Position numbers and translations under genes: made by a program. From the NCBI RefSeq assembly GCF_039555335.1, contig NC_092629.1, positions 35,311,965-35,375,964 of the forward strand: DNA of 64,000 nt. Direction: 5' to 3'. How positions within the stretch are numbered: position 1 is the stretch's first letter; each line of letters starts with the position of its first letter. The DNA comes from Amphiura filiformis. Lineage: Eukaryota > Echinodermata > Ophiuroidea > Amphilepidida > Amphiuridae. Of this stretch, positions 31,103 through 44,760 are shown one piece after another. Below the pieces are notes generated by a model that worked only from the letters and a program-made list of their open reading frames with translations, was not told where the DNA came from and made no database searches.

Positions 31103-32160
31103 TTAGCTGTGGTCTAAGACCACGAACACAGCCGTGTTGTGACCCCTTACTGACCTTTGACAACAAAATATATGAAAACCCCATAGGCATTGGCTAATGT
31201 CAATGTATGCGTTCACGTGGCATTACTTTGCCATGTTATTTGTGGCAGAAGGGACATTTTGAATGTTTTTCGTCTCAGACCGGAAGTACCCTTTAATGAC
31301 CTTTGACCCCAAATCTGTGTACACCCCATGGACACTGGGTAATAACAATGCATGTGTGTAAGTGGCATCACTGTCCTGCGTAATTTGTGGGAGAAGATGC
31401 ATTTTCAAGGTATTTCGTTTTATACCGGAAATGACCCCTTAATGACCTTTGACCCCAAATAAAAAATACCATATATACATTGGTTAAAAACAATTCATGT
31501 GTGAACATACCATCACTGTCCTATGTTTTTCTTAGCTAATAAAATTTTTTGAAGATATTTCGATTTATACCGGAAGTGGCCTCTTAATGACCTTTGACCC
31601 CAAATCTGTGTACACCACATTGACACTGGGTAATAACAATGCATGTGTGCAAGTGGTGTCACTGTCCTACGTAATTTGTGGGAGAAGATGCATTTTAAAG
31701 GTATTTCGTTTTATTCCGGAAGTGACCCCTTAATGACCTTTGACCCCAAACAAAAAAATACAACATATACATTGGGTAACTGCAACTCATATGTGAACAT
31801 ACCGTTACTGTCCTATGTTTTCATTAGCTAATAAAAGAATTTGAAAGTATTTCGTTTTAGACAGGATGTGACCCTTTAATGACCTTTGACCCCAAATCTG
31901 TGTACACCATATAGACACTGGATAATAACAATGGATGTGTGCAAGTGGGGTCACTGTCCTACGTAATTTGTAGGAGAAGATGTATTTTGAGTTGAAATCA
32001 CGTTTTTTGCCCCTATTACCCCTGCGTGACCTTTGACCCCACAAGTTTCATGTGACATGTAGGGGCACGGTCAATGATCATTGTGACCAAGTTAGGTCAA
32101 AATCGATGTATGCATGTGAGTGCTAGAGCAAATGCAATGGTTGACAGAAAGAAGAAAGAA
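31103..32160 (+). mobile_element. array unit 1, family 1
   Basis: Head TTAGCTGTGGTCTAAGACCA then ACACAGCCGTG. It lacks the CTAGAC that starts most heads. Core subrepeats follow, then the conserved right part and AGAAAGAAGAAAGAA. No 3' hairpin. It is nearly identical to units 13 and 14 (45988 and 47334), including the rare TTACTGACCTTTGACAACAA near its head. Confidence 0.85.
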
Positions 32161-33128
32161 ACTAGAGTCAACAGACGCTGAATACAAGCCGCAATTTGAC
32201 CCCTATAACTTGACCCCTCGGTTACGGATGGGGTCCACTGCTCTTGCATTGTGCTTAGGATGTCATAAGAAATATTCCTGGTGAATTTCAGCTTAATCGG
32301 AACTTAAACATGGATTTTGATTTTTTTAAATGTTAGATAGACCTGTTGACCCCTTAATGACCTTTGACCTCAATGGAAAAAAACCCTTATGTACACCGAC
32401 AAAATGCATTGTTCCAGTTTTAAATAAAAATTCTACTATGTTTTATAGTTGTTGAGATAAAAATTCTTGAAGTTATTTAGCTAAAAACAGGAAGTGACCC
32501 CTTAATGACCTTTGACCCCCAAAATAAAAATACCATACATACATCAGGTAACACTGATTCATGTATGATGGTTATATTACTCTGGTCTGTCTACATTTTG
32601 AGACAAATTTTGAACATTTTTGATAATTTTGGTTTTTGACCGGAAGTAACCCCTTAATGACATTTGACCCCAAAACTGTAGGCATCCTAAAGACCCTGGC
32701 TAGTAGCAATGCATGTGTGCTAATGGCGATGTAATTTGTAAAGACAGTGATTTTTTGAATATTTTTTAGACTTTGACCGGAAATGACCCCTTAATGACCT
32801 TTGACCCCTTATCTGAGCACACCCTATAGACACCGACTAAAGTCGAGTCACATGATATAACCATGTTCTCATCGCATGAAATTTGTGGAAGGAGTAGCAT
32901 TTTTGTGAAATCACATTTTTGACCATTATAGCTAGGTCAAAGGTCACAGCGAGGTCAAAGTCAAATGGAAGGTTTGGCCTAGCCCAATGGTCATTTGGGT
33001 CAACTTTGGTTGAAATCTGTCAATCCCTTGCGGAGCTACATGCAGTTGATTACGGTTGCCAGAAGAAGAAAGAAGAAAGAAAGAATTGAGAAGAGACAGA
33101 ACAAGCCGACATTCGTCGTCGGCTTGTA
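32161..33128 (+). mobile_element. array unit 2, family 4
   Basis: Head ACTAGAGTCAACAGACGCTG then ATACAAGCCGC. The core has CCTTAATGACCTTTGACCCC subrepeats of a different subtype. The right part differs from family 1 (TGCCAGAAGAAG tail). It ends in the hairpin ACAAGCCGAC-ATTCGTC-GTCGGCTTGT at 33101-33127, whose arm matches the head motif. Confidence 0.8.
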
Positions 33129-33130
33129 AG

Positions 33131-34137
33131 AACTAGATCTGGTTACAGATCTGGACCTAGCCAGGGCCGGAAATGCCAGTCTTAACTTAAAGTTTGACCT
33201 TTGACCTGATATTGTGGACATCTAACACCGTTAATGGAGCTTCACTGTAGCATGTAGGGGCTTTATCCGTCTTCCATAGGCTGATATACAGCTACTTTTC
33301 CGTAATTTTAAACTTTTTTTGCAAATTTGACGTTTTGACTTCCTTAATGACCTTTGACCCCAATATAAAAAAAACCTCATATACACCGAGAAAATGCATT
33401 GTTACCGTTTAAATTTAAAAAATCAACTATGCTTAGTTATGGAGATAAAAATTCTTGAAGTTATTTAGCTTAAAACCGGAAATGACGTCTAAATGACCTT
33501 TGACCAAAAAATAAAAATACCGTGCATACATAGGGTAACACTAATGCATATATGAAGTTTATGTCACTCTGGTTTGGTTACGTTTTGAGATAATAAAAAA
33601 ATGAACATATTTGATGATTTTTGGTTTTTGACCGGAAGCGCCCCTTAATGACCTTTGACCCCAAAACTGTAGACACCCCAAAGACCCTGGTTGGTAGCAA
33701 TGCATGTGTGCTAATGACAACACTCTGCTATGTAATTTGTAAAAACAGTGATTTTTTAAATATTTTTAGCTTTCAGACCGGAAATGACCCCATTAATGAC
33801 CTTTGACCCAAATTCTGTGAATAAGTTATAGGCACTGGATATAGCCGATGCATATGTGTAAGTGGCATCATCGTCCTATGTAATTTGTGGCAGAAGAAGC
33901 ATTTTAGAGTAAAATTGCATTTTGCCATTGTGAGCAGGTCAAAGGTCAAATGGAGTCCAATGTCATGTCACTTGTGGGGACATGGTCAGTGGTGATTGTG
34001 ACCAAGTATGGTCAAAATCAGTCTAAGCATAACAGAGCTAGGGCGAAACGTGGCAAGTCACGCAAAATGTCACGTGTTGCCAGAAGAAGAAAGATCCGAT
34101 AGCATCCCAAGACCTAGCCGGTGTCCCGGCTAGGTAA
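33131..34137 (+). mobile_element. array unit 3, family 2, copy 2
   Basis: Head AACTAGATCTGGTTACAGAT with ACCTAGCCAGGG, core closely similar to 23831-24831, purine tail, then the hairpin ACCTAGCCGG-TGT-CCCGGCTAGGT (34112-34135). A small block present here but not in copy 1 (33890-34080) precedes the tail. Confidence 0.85.
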
Positions 34138-34150
34138 GAAAGAAGAAGAA

Positions 34151-35085
34151 CTAGACTTAGCTGTGGTCTAAGACCACGAACACAGCCGTGTTGTTACCCC
34201 TTAATGACATTTGACCACAAAATATATGAAAACCCCATAGACATTGGCTAATGTCAATGTATGTGTGTACGTGGCATCACTTTGCCATGTTATTTGTGGC
34301 AGAAGGGGCATTTTGAAAGTTTTTTGTCTCAAACCGGAAATGACCCCTTAATGACCTATGACCCCAAATAAAAAAAAAACCATATATACATTGGGAAAAC
34401 ACAATTCATGTGTGAACATACCATCACTCTCCTATGTTTTTCTTAGCTAATAAAATTTTTTGAAAATATTTCAATTTATACCGGAAGTGACCCCTTAATG
34501 ACCTTTGACCCCAAATCTGTGTACACCACATTGACACTGGGTAATAACAATGCATGTGTGCAAGTGGTGTCACTGTCCTACGTAATTTGTGGGAGAAGAT
34601 GCATTTTAAAGGTATTTCGTTTTATACCGGAAATGACCCCTTAATGACCTTTGACCCCAAATAAAAAAAATACCACATATACATTGGATAACTGCAACTC
34701 ATATGTGAACATACCATTATTGTCCTATGTTTTCCTTAGATAATAAAAAATTTTGAAGGTATTCCGTTTTATACCGGAAGTGACCCCTTAATGACCTTTG
34801 ACCCCAAATCTGTGTACACCTTATAGACACTTGGTAATTACAATGCATGTGTGCAAGTGGCGTCACTGTTCTACGTAATTTGTAGGAGAAGATGCATTTT
34901 GAGTCGAAATCACGTTTTTGACCCCTATGACCCCTGTGTGACCTTTGACCCCACAAGTTTCATGTGACATGTAGGGGCACGGTCAATGATCATTGTGACC
35001 AAGTTAGGTCAAAATCTATGTAAGCATGTGAGTGCTAGAGCAAATGTAATGGTTGACAGAAAGAAGAAAGAAGAAAGAAGAAAGA
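34151..35085 (+). mobile_element. array unit 4, family 1
   Basis: Full head CTAGACTTAGCTGTGGTCTA, five to six subrepeats, conserved right part, and tail AAGAAGAAAGAAGAAAGAAG. It abuts the next head directly with no hairpin. Confidence 0.85.
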
Positions 35086-36367
35086 CTAGACTTAGCTGTG
35101 GTCTAAGACCACGAACACAGCCGTGTTGTTACCCCTTAATGACCTTTGACCCCAAAATATATGAAAATGCCCATAGACGTTGGCTAATGTCAACGCATGT
35201 GTGCACGTGGCATCACTTTGCCATGTTACTTGTGGCAGAAGGGGCATTTTGAAGGTTTTTCGTCTCAGACCGGAAGTGACCCCTTAATGACATTTGACCC
35301 CAAATAAAAAAATAACACATATGAATTGGGTAACCACAATTAATGTGTAAACATACCGTTACTGTCCTATGTTTTTCTTAGCAAATAAAATTTTTGAAAG
35401 TTTTTCGTTTTATACCGGAAGTGACCCTTAATGACCTTTGACCCCAAATCTGTGTACACCCCATAGACACTGGGTAATAACAATGCATGTGTACAAGTGG
35501 CGTCACTGTCCTACAGAATCTGTGGAAGAAGATGCATTTTAAAGGTATTTCGTTTTGTACCGGAAGTGACCCCTTAATGGGATTTGACCCCAAATAAAAA
35601 AAATACCACATATACATTGGGTGACTGCAGATCATGTGTGAACATACCGTTACTGTCACATGTTTTACTTAGCTAATAAAATTTTTTGAAAGTATTTCGT
35701 TTTATACCGGAAGTGACACCTTAATGACATTTGACCCCAAATCTGTGTACACCCCATATACACACTGGGTAATAACAATGCATGTGTGCAAGTGGCGTCT
35801 CTGTCCCACATAATTTGTGGAAGAAGATGCATTTTAAAGGTATTTCTTTTTATACCGGAAGTGACCCCTTAATGAACTTTGACCCCAAATAAAAAAAATA
35901 CCACATATACATTGTGTGACTGCAGATCATATGTGAACATACCGTTACTGTGCTATGTTTTACTTAGCTAATAAAATTTTTTGAAGCTTTTTCGTTTTAC
36001 ACCGGAAGTGACCCCTTAATGACCTTTGACCCCAAATCTGTGTACACCACATAGACACTGGGTAATTACAATGCATGTGTGCAAGTGGCGTCACTGTCCT
36101 ACGTAATTTGTAGGAGAAGATGCATTTTGAGTTGAAATCACGTTTTGACCCCTGTGACCCCTGTGTGACCTTTGACCCCACGAGTTTCATGTGACATGTA
36201 GGGGCACGGTCAATGATCATTGTGACCAAGTTAGGTCAAAATCGATGTAAGCATGTGAGTGCTAGAGCAAATGTAATGGTTGACAGAAAGAAGAAAGAAA
36301 GAAGAAGAAGAACCTGTAAGAAAAAAGACACAGCCGTGACTAACGTCACGGCTGTGTAAAGAAAGAA
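35086..36367 (+). mobile_element. array unit 5, family 1, with 3' hairpin
   Basis: Full head at 35086. It ends with AACCTGTAAGAAAAAAG and the hairpin ACACAGCCGTGAC-TAAC-GTCACGGCTGTGT (36328-36357) plus AA. It is nearly identical to unit 7 through most of its length, including ATGAAAATGCCCATAGACGT. Confidence 0.87.
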
Positions 36368-37437
36368 CTAGACTTAGCTGTGGTCTAAGACCACGAACAC
36401 AGCCGTGTGGTGACCCCTTAATCACCTTTGACCCCAAAATATATGAAAACCCCATAGACATTGGCTAATGTCAATGCACGAGTCCACGTGGCATCACTTT
36501 GCTATGCTTTTTGTGGCAGAAGGGGCATTTTGAAGGTATATCGTTTTATACCAGAAGTGACCCCTTACTGACCATTGACCCCAAATGTGTGTACACCATA
36601 TAGACACTGTGTTATAACAATGTATGTGTGCAAGTGGCGTCACTGTCCTACGTAATTTGTGGAAGAAGAAGCATTTTAAAGGTATTTCGTTTTATACCGG
36701 AAGTGACCCCTTAATGACCTTTGACCCCAAATAAAATAATACCACATATAAACTGGGTAACCACAATTCATGTGTGAACATACCATTACTGTCCTATGTT
36801 TTTCTTAGCAAATAAAAATTTTTGAAGGTTTTTCGTTTTATACCGGAAGTGACCCCTTAATGACCTTTGACCCCAAATCTGTGTACACCCCATAGACACT
36901 GGGTAATAACAATGCATGTGTGCAAGTGGCGTCTCTGTCCTACAGAATCTGTGGAAGAAGATGCATTTTAAAATTATTTCTTTTTATACCGGAAGTGACC
37001 CCTTAATGAGCTTTGACCCCAAATTAAAAAAATACCACATATACATTTGGTGACTGCAGATCATATGTGAAGATAACGTTACTGTGCTATGTTTTACTTA
37101 GCTAATAAAAAAATTTGAAGATATTACGTTTTATGCCGGAAGTTACCCCTTAATGACCTTTGACCCCAAATATGTGTACACCTTATAGACACTGGGTAAT
37201 TACAATGCATGTGTGCAAGTGGCGTCACTGTCCTACGTAATTTGTAGGAGAATATGCATTTTGAATTGAAATCACGTTTTTGACCCCTGTGACCCCTGCG
37301 TGACCTTTGACCCCACGAGTTTCATGTGACATGTAGGGGCACGGTCAATGATCATTGTGACCAAGTTAGGTCAAAATCGATGTGAGCTTGTGAGTGCTAG
37401 AGCAAATGTAATGGTTGACAGAAGAAAGAAGAAAGAA
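36368..37437 (+). mobile_element. array unit 6, family 1
   Basis: Full head at 36368, core, right part and tail GAAGAAAGAAGAAAGAA. No 3' hairpin before the next head. Confidence 0.85.
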
Positions 37438-38871
37438 TTAGCTGTGGTCTAAGACCACGAACACAGCCGTGTTGTTACCCCTTAATGACCTTTGACCCCA
37501 AAATATATGAAAATGCCCATAGACGTTGGCTAATGTCAACGCATGTGTGCACGTGGCATCACTTTGCCATGTTACTTGTGGCAGAAGGGGCATTTTGAAG
37601 GTATTTCGTCTCAGACCGGAAGTGACCTCTTAATGACATTTGACCCCAAATAAAAAAATAACACATATGAATTGGGTAACCACAATTAATGTGTAAACAT
37701 ACCGTTACTGTCCTATGTTTTTCTTAGCAAATAAAATTTTTTGAAGGTTTTTCGTTTTATACCGGAAGTGACCCCTTAATGACCTTTGCCCCCAAATCTG
37801 TGTAGGACCCCATAGACACTGGGTAATAACAATGCATGTGTACAAGTGGCGTCACTGTCCTACAGAATCTGTGGAAGAAGATGCATTTTAAAGGTATTTC
37901 GTTTTGTACCGGAAGTGACCCCTTAATGGGATTTGACCCCAAATAAAAAAAATACCACATATACATTGGGTGACTGCAGATCATGTGTGAACATACCGTT
38001 ACTGTCACATGTTTTACTTAGCTAATAAAATTTTTTGAAAGTATTTCGTTTTATACCGGAAGTGACACCTTAATGACATTTGACCCCAAATCTGTGTACA
38101 CCCCATATACACTGGGTAATAACAATGCATGTGTGCAAGTGGCGTCTCTGTCCCACATAATTTGTGGAAGAAGATGCATTTTAAAGGTATTTCTTTTTAT
38201 ACCGGAAGTGACCCCTTAATGAACTTTGACCCCAAATAAAAAAAAAATACCACATATACATTGTGTGACTGCAGATCATATGTGAACATACCGTTACTGT
38301 GCTATGTTTTACTTAGCTAATAAAAATTTTGAAGCTTTTTCGTTTTACACCGGAAGTGACCCCTTAATGACCTTTGACCCCAAATCTGTGTACACCACAT
38401 AGACACTGGGTAATTACAATGCATGTGTGCAAGTGGCGTCACTGTCCTACGTAATTTGTAGGAGAAGATGCATTTTGAGTTGAAATCACGTTTTTGACCC
38501 CTGTGACCCCTGTGTGACCTTTGACCCCACGAGTTTCATGTGACATGTAGGGGCACGGTCAATGATCATTGTGACCAAGTTAGGTCAAAATCGATGTAAG
38601 CATGTGAGTGCTAGAGCAAATGTAATGGTTGACAGAAAGAAGAAAGAAAGAAGAAGAAGAACCTGTAAGAAAAAAGACACAGCCGTGACTAACGTCACGG
38701 CTGTGTAAAGAAGAACCTGTAAGAAAAAGGACACAGCCGTGACTAACGTCAACGGCTGTGTAAAGAAAGAAGAACCTGTAAGAAAAAAGACACAGCCGTG
38801 ACTAACGTCACGGCTGTGTAAGAACCTGTAAGAAAAGACACAGCCGTGACTAACGTCACGGCTGTGTAAAA
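37438..38871 (+). mobile_element. array unit 7, family 1, with four 3' hairpins
   Basis: Short head TTAGCTGTGGTCTAAGACCA. The core is nearly identical to unit 5. The tail is followed by four successive hairpin cassettes between 38660 and 38869; the second has one extra base in its stem (GTCAACGGC). The array then breaks off. Confidence 0.87.
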
Positions 38872-39938
38872 ACATTATTGCCCTACATTGTATGCAACCT
38901 TTTTTGCACATCGAAGAGCACCGTGTTTTGGGCCCAAATAGGGTAAATTTGCACAATTTTGCGCTTCGCGAATCACGCAAACTGGCCCATCGCAATAGCA
39001 AAACAAACCATTTCAGCAGTAGCGTAGCCGGGGGGCAGAGGGAAAGTGCCCCCATGACAAAGATGAAAGAAAAAGTTCCCCTGACAAAAAATGAAAGATA
39101 AAATCTGGAGGGCAAAGGAAAAGAAAATTCATCCTGATCATGGGCCAAAATAGTGTTTGTTTGTTTGTTTAATCGGTCGCTCCGTATAGAGACACACTTG
39201 GGTCGTGGTGGGACCAGGTTCACAAAGGCATTTTTATCCCCATCATGGGCAAAAAAAGTGTAAAATACAAAATTTTTGCAAGTCGCGCACACATCATCCC
39301 AATAAAGCCTCAAATTTTTGGAAGCTGAAATACATGAAATGCTCAGATACAGTCTCTCTAAAACACAAAACAGGTATATGTATGCAATGTGCCCCCGAAA
39401 TTTTTTTTTGGCCCCCCACGACCATGAAAACTGGCTACGCCCCTGTATTTTGGGTTAAAATAGTCTAAGATTTTCGCATGCTTCGCCGCAACAAAAAGTT
39501 CCAGTAAAACATTTCCACATATTTTATATCAATGACATTTGACGACACATACAATTTCATTGTACATGAATACAAATTTTAGTATCATTAATATGTTTCC
39601 TCTGTCCTTTGATGTAGAATGGTACTGTATAATGAGGGGGGGGGTCAAAAGTTTTAGGTCCATTAAGAGGGGGGGTCAAAAAGTTTTGGGTTCGCGAAGA
39701 GGGGGGTTAAAAATTTTCGACATGAAAAAAATATTTTCCAGCCACTCAGAGGTTCATTAGGTTTGTAGAAACACATAATATGCATCTTGCCGGGGCATCG
39801 TGTCAAAACCAAAAGTATTTTACTGACTTGACAGTTTACTGAATATTGCACTCATCTATGACATGGCAGCTACACATGGCAGCTATTACACTTACCCACT
39901 TCTTCTGGCGCTGAGCAGTCGATAAGCAAGAAATAAAA
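38872..39938. other. non-array stretch with decayed repeats
   Basis: Holds fragments such as GCAGTAGCGTAGCCGGGGGG, a G-rich block AGGGGGGGTCAAAAAGTTTT (39630-39730) similar to 30480-30610, and the second 91-bp dispersed repeat (39746-39836). No gene is seen. Confidence 0.55.
39746..39836. repeat. 91-bp dispersed repeat, copy 2
   Basis: Identical to 28704-28794 over the full 91 bp, with unrelated flanks. Confidence 0.85.
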
Positions 39939-41147
39939 CTAGACTTAGCTGTGGTCTAAGACCACGAACACAGCCGTGTTGTGACCCCTTAATGACCTTT
40001 GACCCCAAATATATGAAAACCCCACAGAAAATGGATCGGAACAATGTATGCGTGCTCGTGGCATTACTTTGCCATGTTATTTGTGACAGAAAGGGCATTT
40101 TGAAGGTTTTTCGTCTCAGACCGGAAGTGACACCTTAATGACCTTTGACCCAAAAAAAAAAATACCATATATACATTGGGCAAACACAATTCATGTGTGA
40201 ACATACCATCACTCTCCTATGTTTTTCTTAGCTAATAAATTTTTTTGAAGATATTTCGATTTATACCGGAAGTGACACCTTAATGACCTTTGACCCTAAA
40301 TCTGTGTACACCCCATAGACACTGGGTAACAACAATGCATGTGTGTCAGTGGCATCACTGTCCTACGTAATTTGAGGGAGAAGATGCATTTTAAAGGTAT
40401 TTCATTTTATACCGGAAATGACCCCTTAATGACCTTTGACCCCAAATAAAAAATACCATATATACATTGGGTAAATACAATTCATGTGTGAACATACCAT
40501 CACTCTCCTATGTTTTTCTTAGCTAATAAAATTTTTTGAAGATATTTCGATTTATACCGGAAGTGACCCCTTAATGACCTTTGACCCAAAATCTGTGTAC
40601 ACCACATTGACACTGGGTAATAACAATGCATGTGTGCAAGTGGTGTCACTGTCCTACGTAATTTGTGGGAGAAGATGCATTTTAAATTTATTTCGTTTTA
40701 TACCGGAAGTGACCCCTTAATAACCTTTTGACCCCAAATAAAAAAATACCACATATACATTGGGTAACTGCAACTCATATGTGAACATACCGTTACTGTC
40801 CTATGTTTTCCTTAGCTAATAAAAAGATTTGAAGGTATTCCGTTTTATGCCGGAAGTGACCCCTTAATGACCTTTGACCCCAAATCTGTGTACACCACAT
40901 AGACACTGGGTAATTACAATGCATGTGTGCAAGTGGCGTCACTGTCCTACGTAATTTGTAGGAGAAGGTGCATTTTGAGTTGAAATTACGTTTTTGACCC
41001 CTGTGACCCCTGCGTGACCTTTAACCCCACGAGTTTCATGTGACATGTAGGGGCACGGTCAATGATCATTGTGACCCAGTTGGGTCAAAATTGATGTAAG
41101 CATGTGAGTGCTAGAGCAAATGTAATGGTTGACAGAAGAAAGAAGAA
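39939..41147 (+). mobile_element. array unit 8, family 1
   Basis: Full head at 39939 after ATAAAA, core of seven subrepeats, right part, and tail GAAGAAAGAAGAA. It runs directly into unit 9. Confidence 0.85.
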
Positions 41148-42416
41148 CTAGACTTAGCTGTGGTCTAAGACCACGAACACAGCCGTGTTGTGACCCCTTA
41201 ATGACCTTTGACCCCAAAATATATGAAAACCCCATAGACATTGGCTAATGTCAATGTATGTGTGCACGTGGCATCACTTTGCCATGTTATTTGTAGCAGA
41301 AGGGGCATTTTGAAGGTTTTTCGTCTCTGACCGGAAGTGACCCCTTAATGACATTTGACCCCAAATAAAAAAATACCACATACGAATTGGGTAACCACAA
41401 TTCATGTGTGAACATACCGTTACTGTCCTATGTTTGACGATGANNNNNNNNNNNNNNNNNNNNNNNNNNNNNNNNNNNNNNNNNNNNNNNNNNNNNNNNN
41501 AAAAAAAAAAATCTGTGAGGACCCCATAGACACTGGGTAAAAACAATGCATGTGTGCAAGTGGCGTCACTGTCCTACAGAAACTGTGGAAGAAGATGCAT
41601 TTTAAAGGTATTTCGTTTTATACCGGAAGTGACCCCTTAATGAGATTTGACCCCAAATAAAAAATACCACATATACATTGGGTGACTGCAGATCACGTGT
41701 GAACATACCGTTACTGTCCCATGTTTTACTTAGCAAATAAATTTTTTTTTAAATATTTCGTTTTTTACCGGAAGTGACCCCTTAATGACCTTTGATCCCA
41801 AATCTGTGTACACCCCATAGACACTGGGTAATAACAATCCATCTGTGCAAGTGGCATCTCTGTCCCACATAATTTGTGGAAGAAGATGCATTTTAAAGGT
41901 ATTTATTTTTATACCGGAAGTGACCCCTTAATGAGCTTTGACCCCAAGTAAAAAAAATACCACATATACATCGGGTGACTGCAGATCATATGTGAACATA
42001 CCGTTACTGTGCTATGTTTTACTTAGCTAATAAAATTTTTGAAGGTTTTTCGTTTTATACCGAAGTGACCCTTAATGACCTTTGACCCCAAATCTGTGTA
42101 CACCACATAGACACTGGGTAATAACAATGCATGTGTGCAAGTGGGGTCGCTGTCCTACGTAAGTTGTGGGAGAAGATGCATTTTTAGTTGAAATCACGTT
42201 TTTGACCCCTGTGACCACTGTGTGACCTTTGACCCCACGAGTTTCATGTGACATGTAGGGGCACGGTCAATGATCATTGTGACCAAGTTAGGTCAAAATC
42301 GATGTAAGCATGTGAGTGCTAGAGCAAATGTAATGGTTGACAGAAGAAGAAGAAGAAAGAAAGAACCTGTAAGAAAAAAGACACAGCCGTGACTAACGTC
42401 ACGGCTGTGTAAAGAA
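41148..42416 (+). mobile_element. array unit 9, family 1, contains the assembly gap
   Basis: Full head at 41148. Bases 41444-41500 are N, so the core length is uncertain; an odd poly-A follows the gap. The right part, tail and one 3' hairpin (42381-42410) are intact. Confidence 0.8.
41444..41500. other. assembly gap (57 N)
   Basis: A run of N interrupts a core subrepeat. The flanking GTTTGACGATGA and AAAAAAAAAAA do not fit the subrepeat consensus, so the join may be a misassembly of near-identical repeats. Confidence 0.95.
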
Positions 42417-43549
42417 CTAGACTTAGCTGTGGACTAAGACCACGAACACAGCCGTGTTGTGACCTCTTAATGACCTTTGGCCCCGAAATATATGAAAACC
42501 CCATAGGCATTGGCTAATGTCAATGTATGCGTGCACGTGGCATTATTTTGCCATGTTATTTGTGACAGAAGGGCATTTTGAAAGTTTTTCGTCTCAGACC
42601 GGAAGTGGCCCTTAATGACCTTTGACCCCAAATCTGTGTACACCCCATAAACACTGGGTAATAACAATGCATGTGTGTAAGTGGCATCACTGTCCTGAGT
42701 AATTTGTGGGAGAAGATGCATTTTAAAGGTATTTCGTTTTATACCGAAATGACCCTTAATGACCTTTGACCCCAAATAAAAAAATGTCATATATACATTG
42801 GTTAAACACAATTCATGTGTGAACATACCATTACTCTCCTATGTTTTTCTTAGCTAATAAATTTTTTGAAGATATTTCAATTTATACCGGAAGTGGCCCC
42901 TTAATGACCTTTGACCCCAAATCTGTGTACACCCCATAGACACTGGGTAATAACAATGCATGTATGCAAGTGGCATCTCTGTCCCACATAATTTGTGGAA
43001 GAAGATGCATTCTAAAGGTATTTCTTTTTATACCGGAAGTGACCCCTTAATGAGCTTTGACCCCAATTAAAAAAAATACCACATATACATTGGGTAACTG
43101 CAGATCATATATGAACATACCGTTACTGCGCTATGTTTTACTTAGCTAATAAAAATTTGTGAAGGTTTTTCGTTTTATACCGGAAGTGACCCCTTAATGA
43201 CCTTTGACCCCAAATCTGTGTACACCATATAGACACTGGTTAATAACAATGCATGTGTGCAAGTGGTGTCACTGTCGTACGTAATCTGTAGGAGAAGATG
43301 CATTTTAGTTGGAATCACGTTTTTGACCCCTATGACCCCTGCGTGACCTTTGACCCCACAAGTTTCATGTGACGTGTAGGGGCACGGTCAATGATCACTG
43401 TGACCAAGTTAGGTCAAAATCGATGTAAGCATGTGAGTGCTAGAGCAAATGTAATGGTTGACAGAAAGAAGAAAGAAAGAAGAAGAAGAACCTGTAAGAA
43501 AAAAGACACAGCCGTGACTAACGTCACGGCTGTGTAAAGAAAGAAAGAA
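42417..43549 (+). mobile_element. array unit 10, family 1, with 3' hairpin
   Basis: Head CTAGACTTAGCTGTGGACTA carries one substitution in the palindrome. The core is more diverged than in neighbours. It ends with one 3' hairpin (43506-43535). Confidence 0.84.
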
Positions 43550-44760
43550 CTAGACTTAGCTGTGGTCTAAGACCACGAACACAGCCGTGTTGTGACCCCT
43601 TAATGACCTTTGACCCCAAAATATATGAAAGCCCAATAGACATTGGCTAATGTCAATGCACATTTACACATGGCATCACTATGCCATGTTATTTCTGGCA
43701 GAAGGGGCATATTGAAGGTTTTTCGTCTCAGACCGGATGTGACCCCTTGATGACCTTTGACCCAAAATAAAAAAATACCACATATACACTGGGTAACCAC
43801 AATTCATATATGAACATACCGTTACTGTCCTTTGTTTTTCTTAGCTAATAAAATTTTTGAAGGTATTTCGTTTTATACCGGAAGTGACCCCTTAATGACC
43901 TTTGACCCCAAATATGTGTACACCCCATAGGCACTGGGTAATAACAATGCATGTGTGCAAGTGGCGTCACTGTCCTACAGAATCTGTGGAAGAAGATGCA
44001 TTTTAAAGGTATTTCGTTTTATACCGGAAGTGACCTCTTAATGAGATTTGACCCCAAATAAAAAAATACCACATATACATTGGGTGACTGCAGATCATGT
44101 GTGAACATACCGTTACTGTCCCTTGTTTTACTTAGATAATAACATTTTTTGAAGGTATTTCGTTTTATACCGGAAGTGACCCCTTAATGACCTTTGACCC
44201 CAAATCTGTGTACACCCCATAGACACTGGGTAATAACAATGCATGTGTGCAAGTGGCGTCTCTGTCCCACATAATTTGTGGAAGAAGATGCATTTTAAAG
44301 GTATTTCTGTTTATACCGGAAGTGACCCCTTAATGAGCTTTGACCCCAAATAAAAAAAATACCACATATACATTGGGTGACTGCAGATCATATGTGAACA
44401 TACCGTTACTGTGCTATGTTTTACTTAGCTAATAAAAATTTTTGAAGGTTTTTCGTTTTATACCGGAAGTGACCCCTTAATGACCTTTGACCCCAAATCT
44501 GTGTACACCACATAGACACTGAGTAATAACAATGCATGTGTGCAAGTGGGGTCACTGTCCAACGTAAGTTGTGGGAGAAGATGCATTTTAGTTGAAATCA
44601 CGTTTTTGACCCCAGACCCCTGCATGACCTTTGACCCCACAAGTTTCATGTGACATGTAGGGGCACGGTCAATGATCATTGTGACCATGTTAGGTCAAAA
44701 TCGATGTAAGCATGTGAGTGCTAGAGCAAATGTAATGGTTGACAGAAGAAAGAAGAAGAA
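43550..44760 (+). mobile_element. array unit 11, family 1
   Basis: Full head, core, right part and tail GAAGAAAGAAGAAGAA. No 3' hairpin. Confidence 0.85.

Noticed and set aside
31103..32160. Canonical Helitron
   Set aside because: Heads start CTAG or TTAG rather than TC, and ends read GTGTAA rather than CTRR. Only a Helentron-like reading remains possible.
36328..36357. Rho-independent transcription terminator
   Set aside because: The hairpin looks like one, but there is no U-tract and the DNA is from an animal. It is better explained as an element terminus.
38585..39313. A protein with repeated LHSRDVSHGCVFFLTG
   Set aside because: The repeated peptide is the minus-strand translation of the family 1 hairpin cassette. 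It reappears wherever the cassette occurs, including beside the CR1-like LINE.
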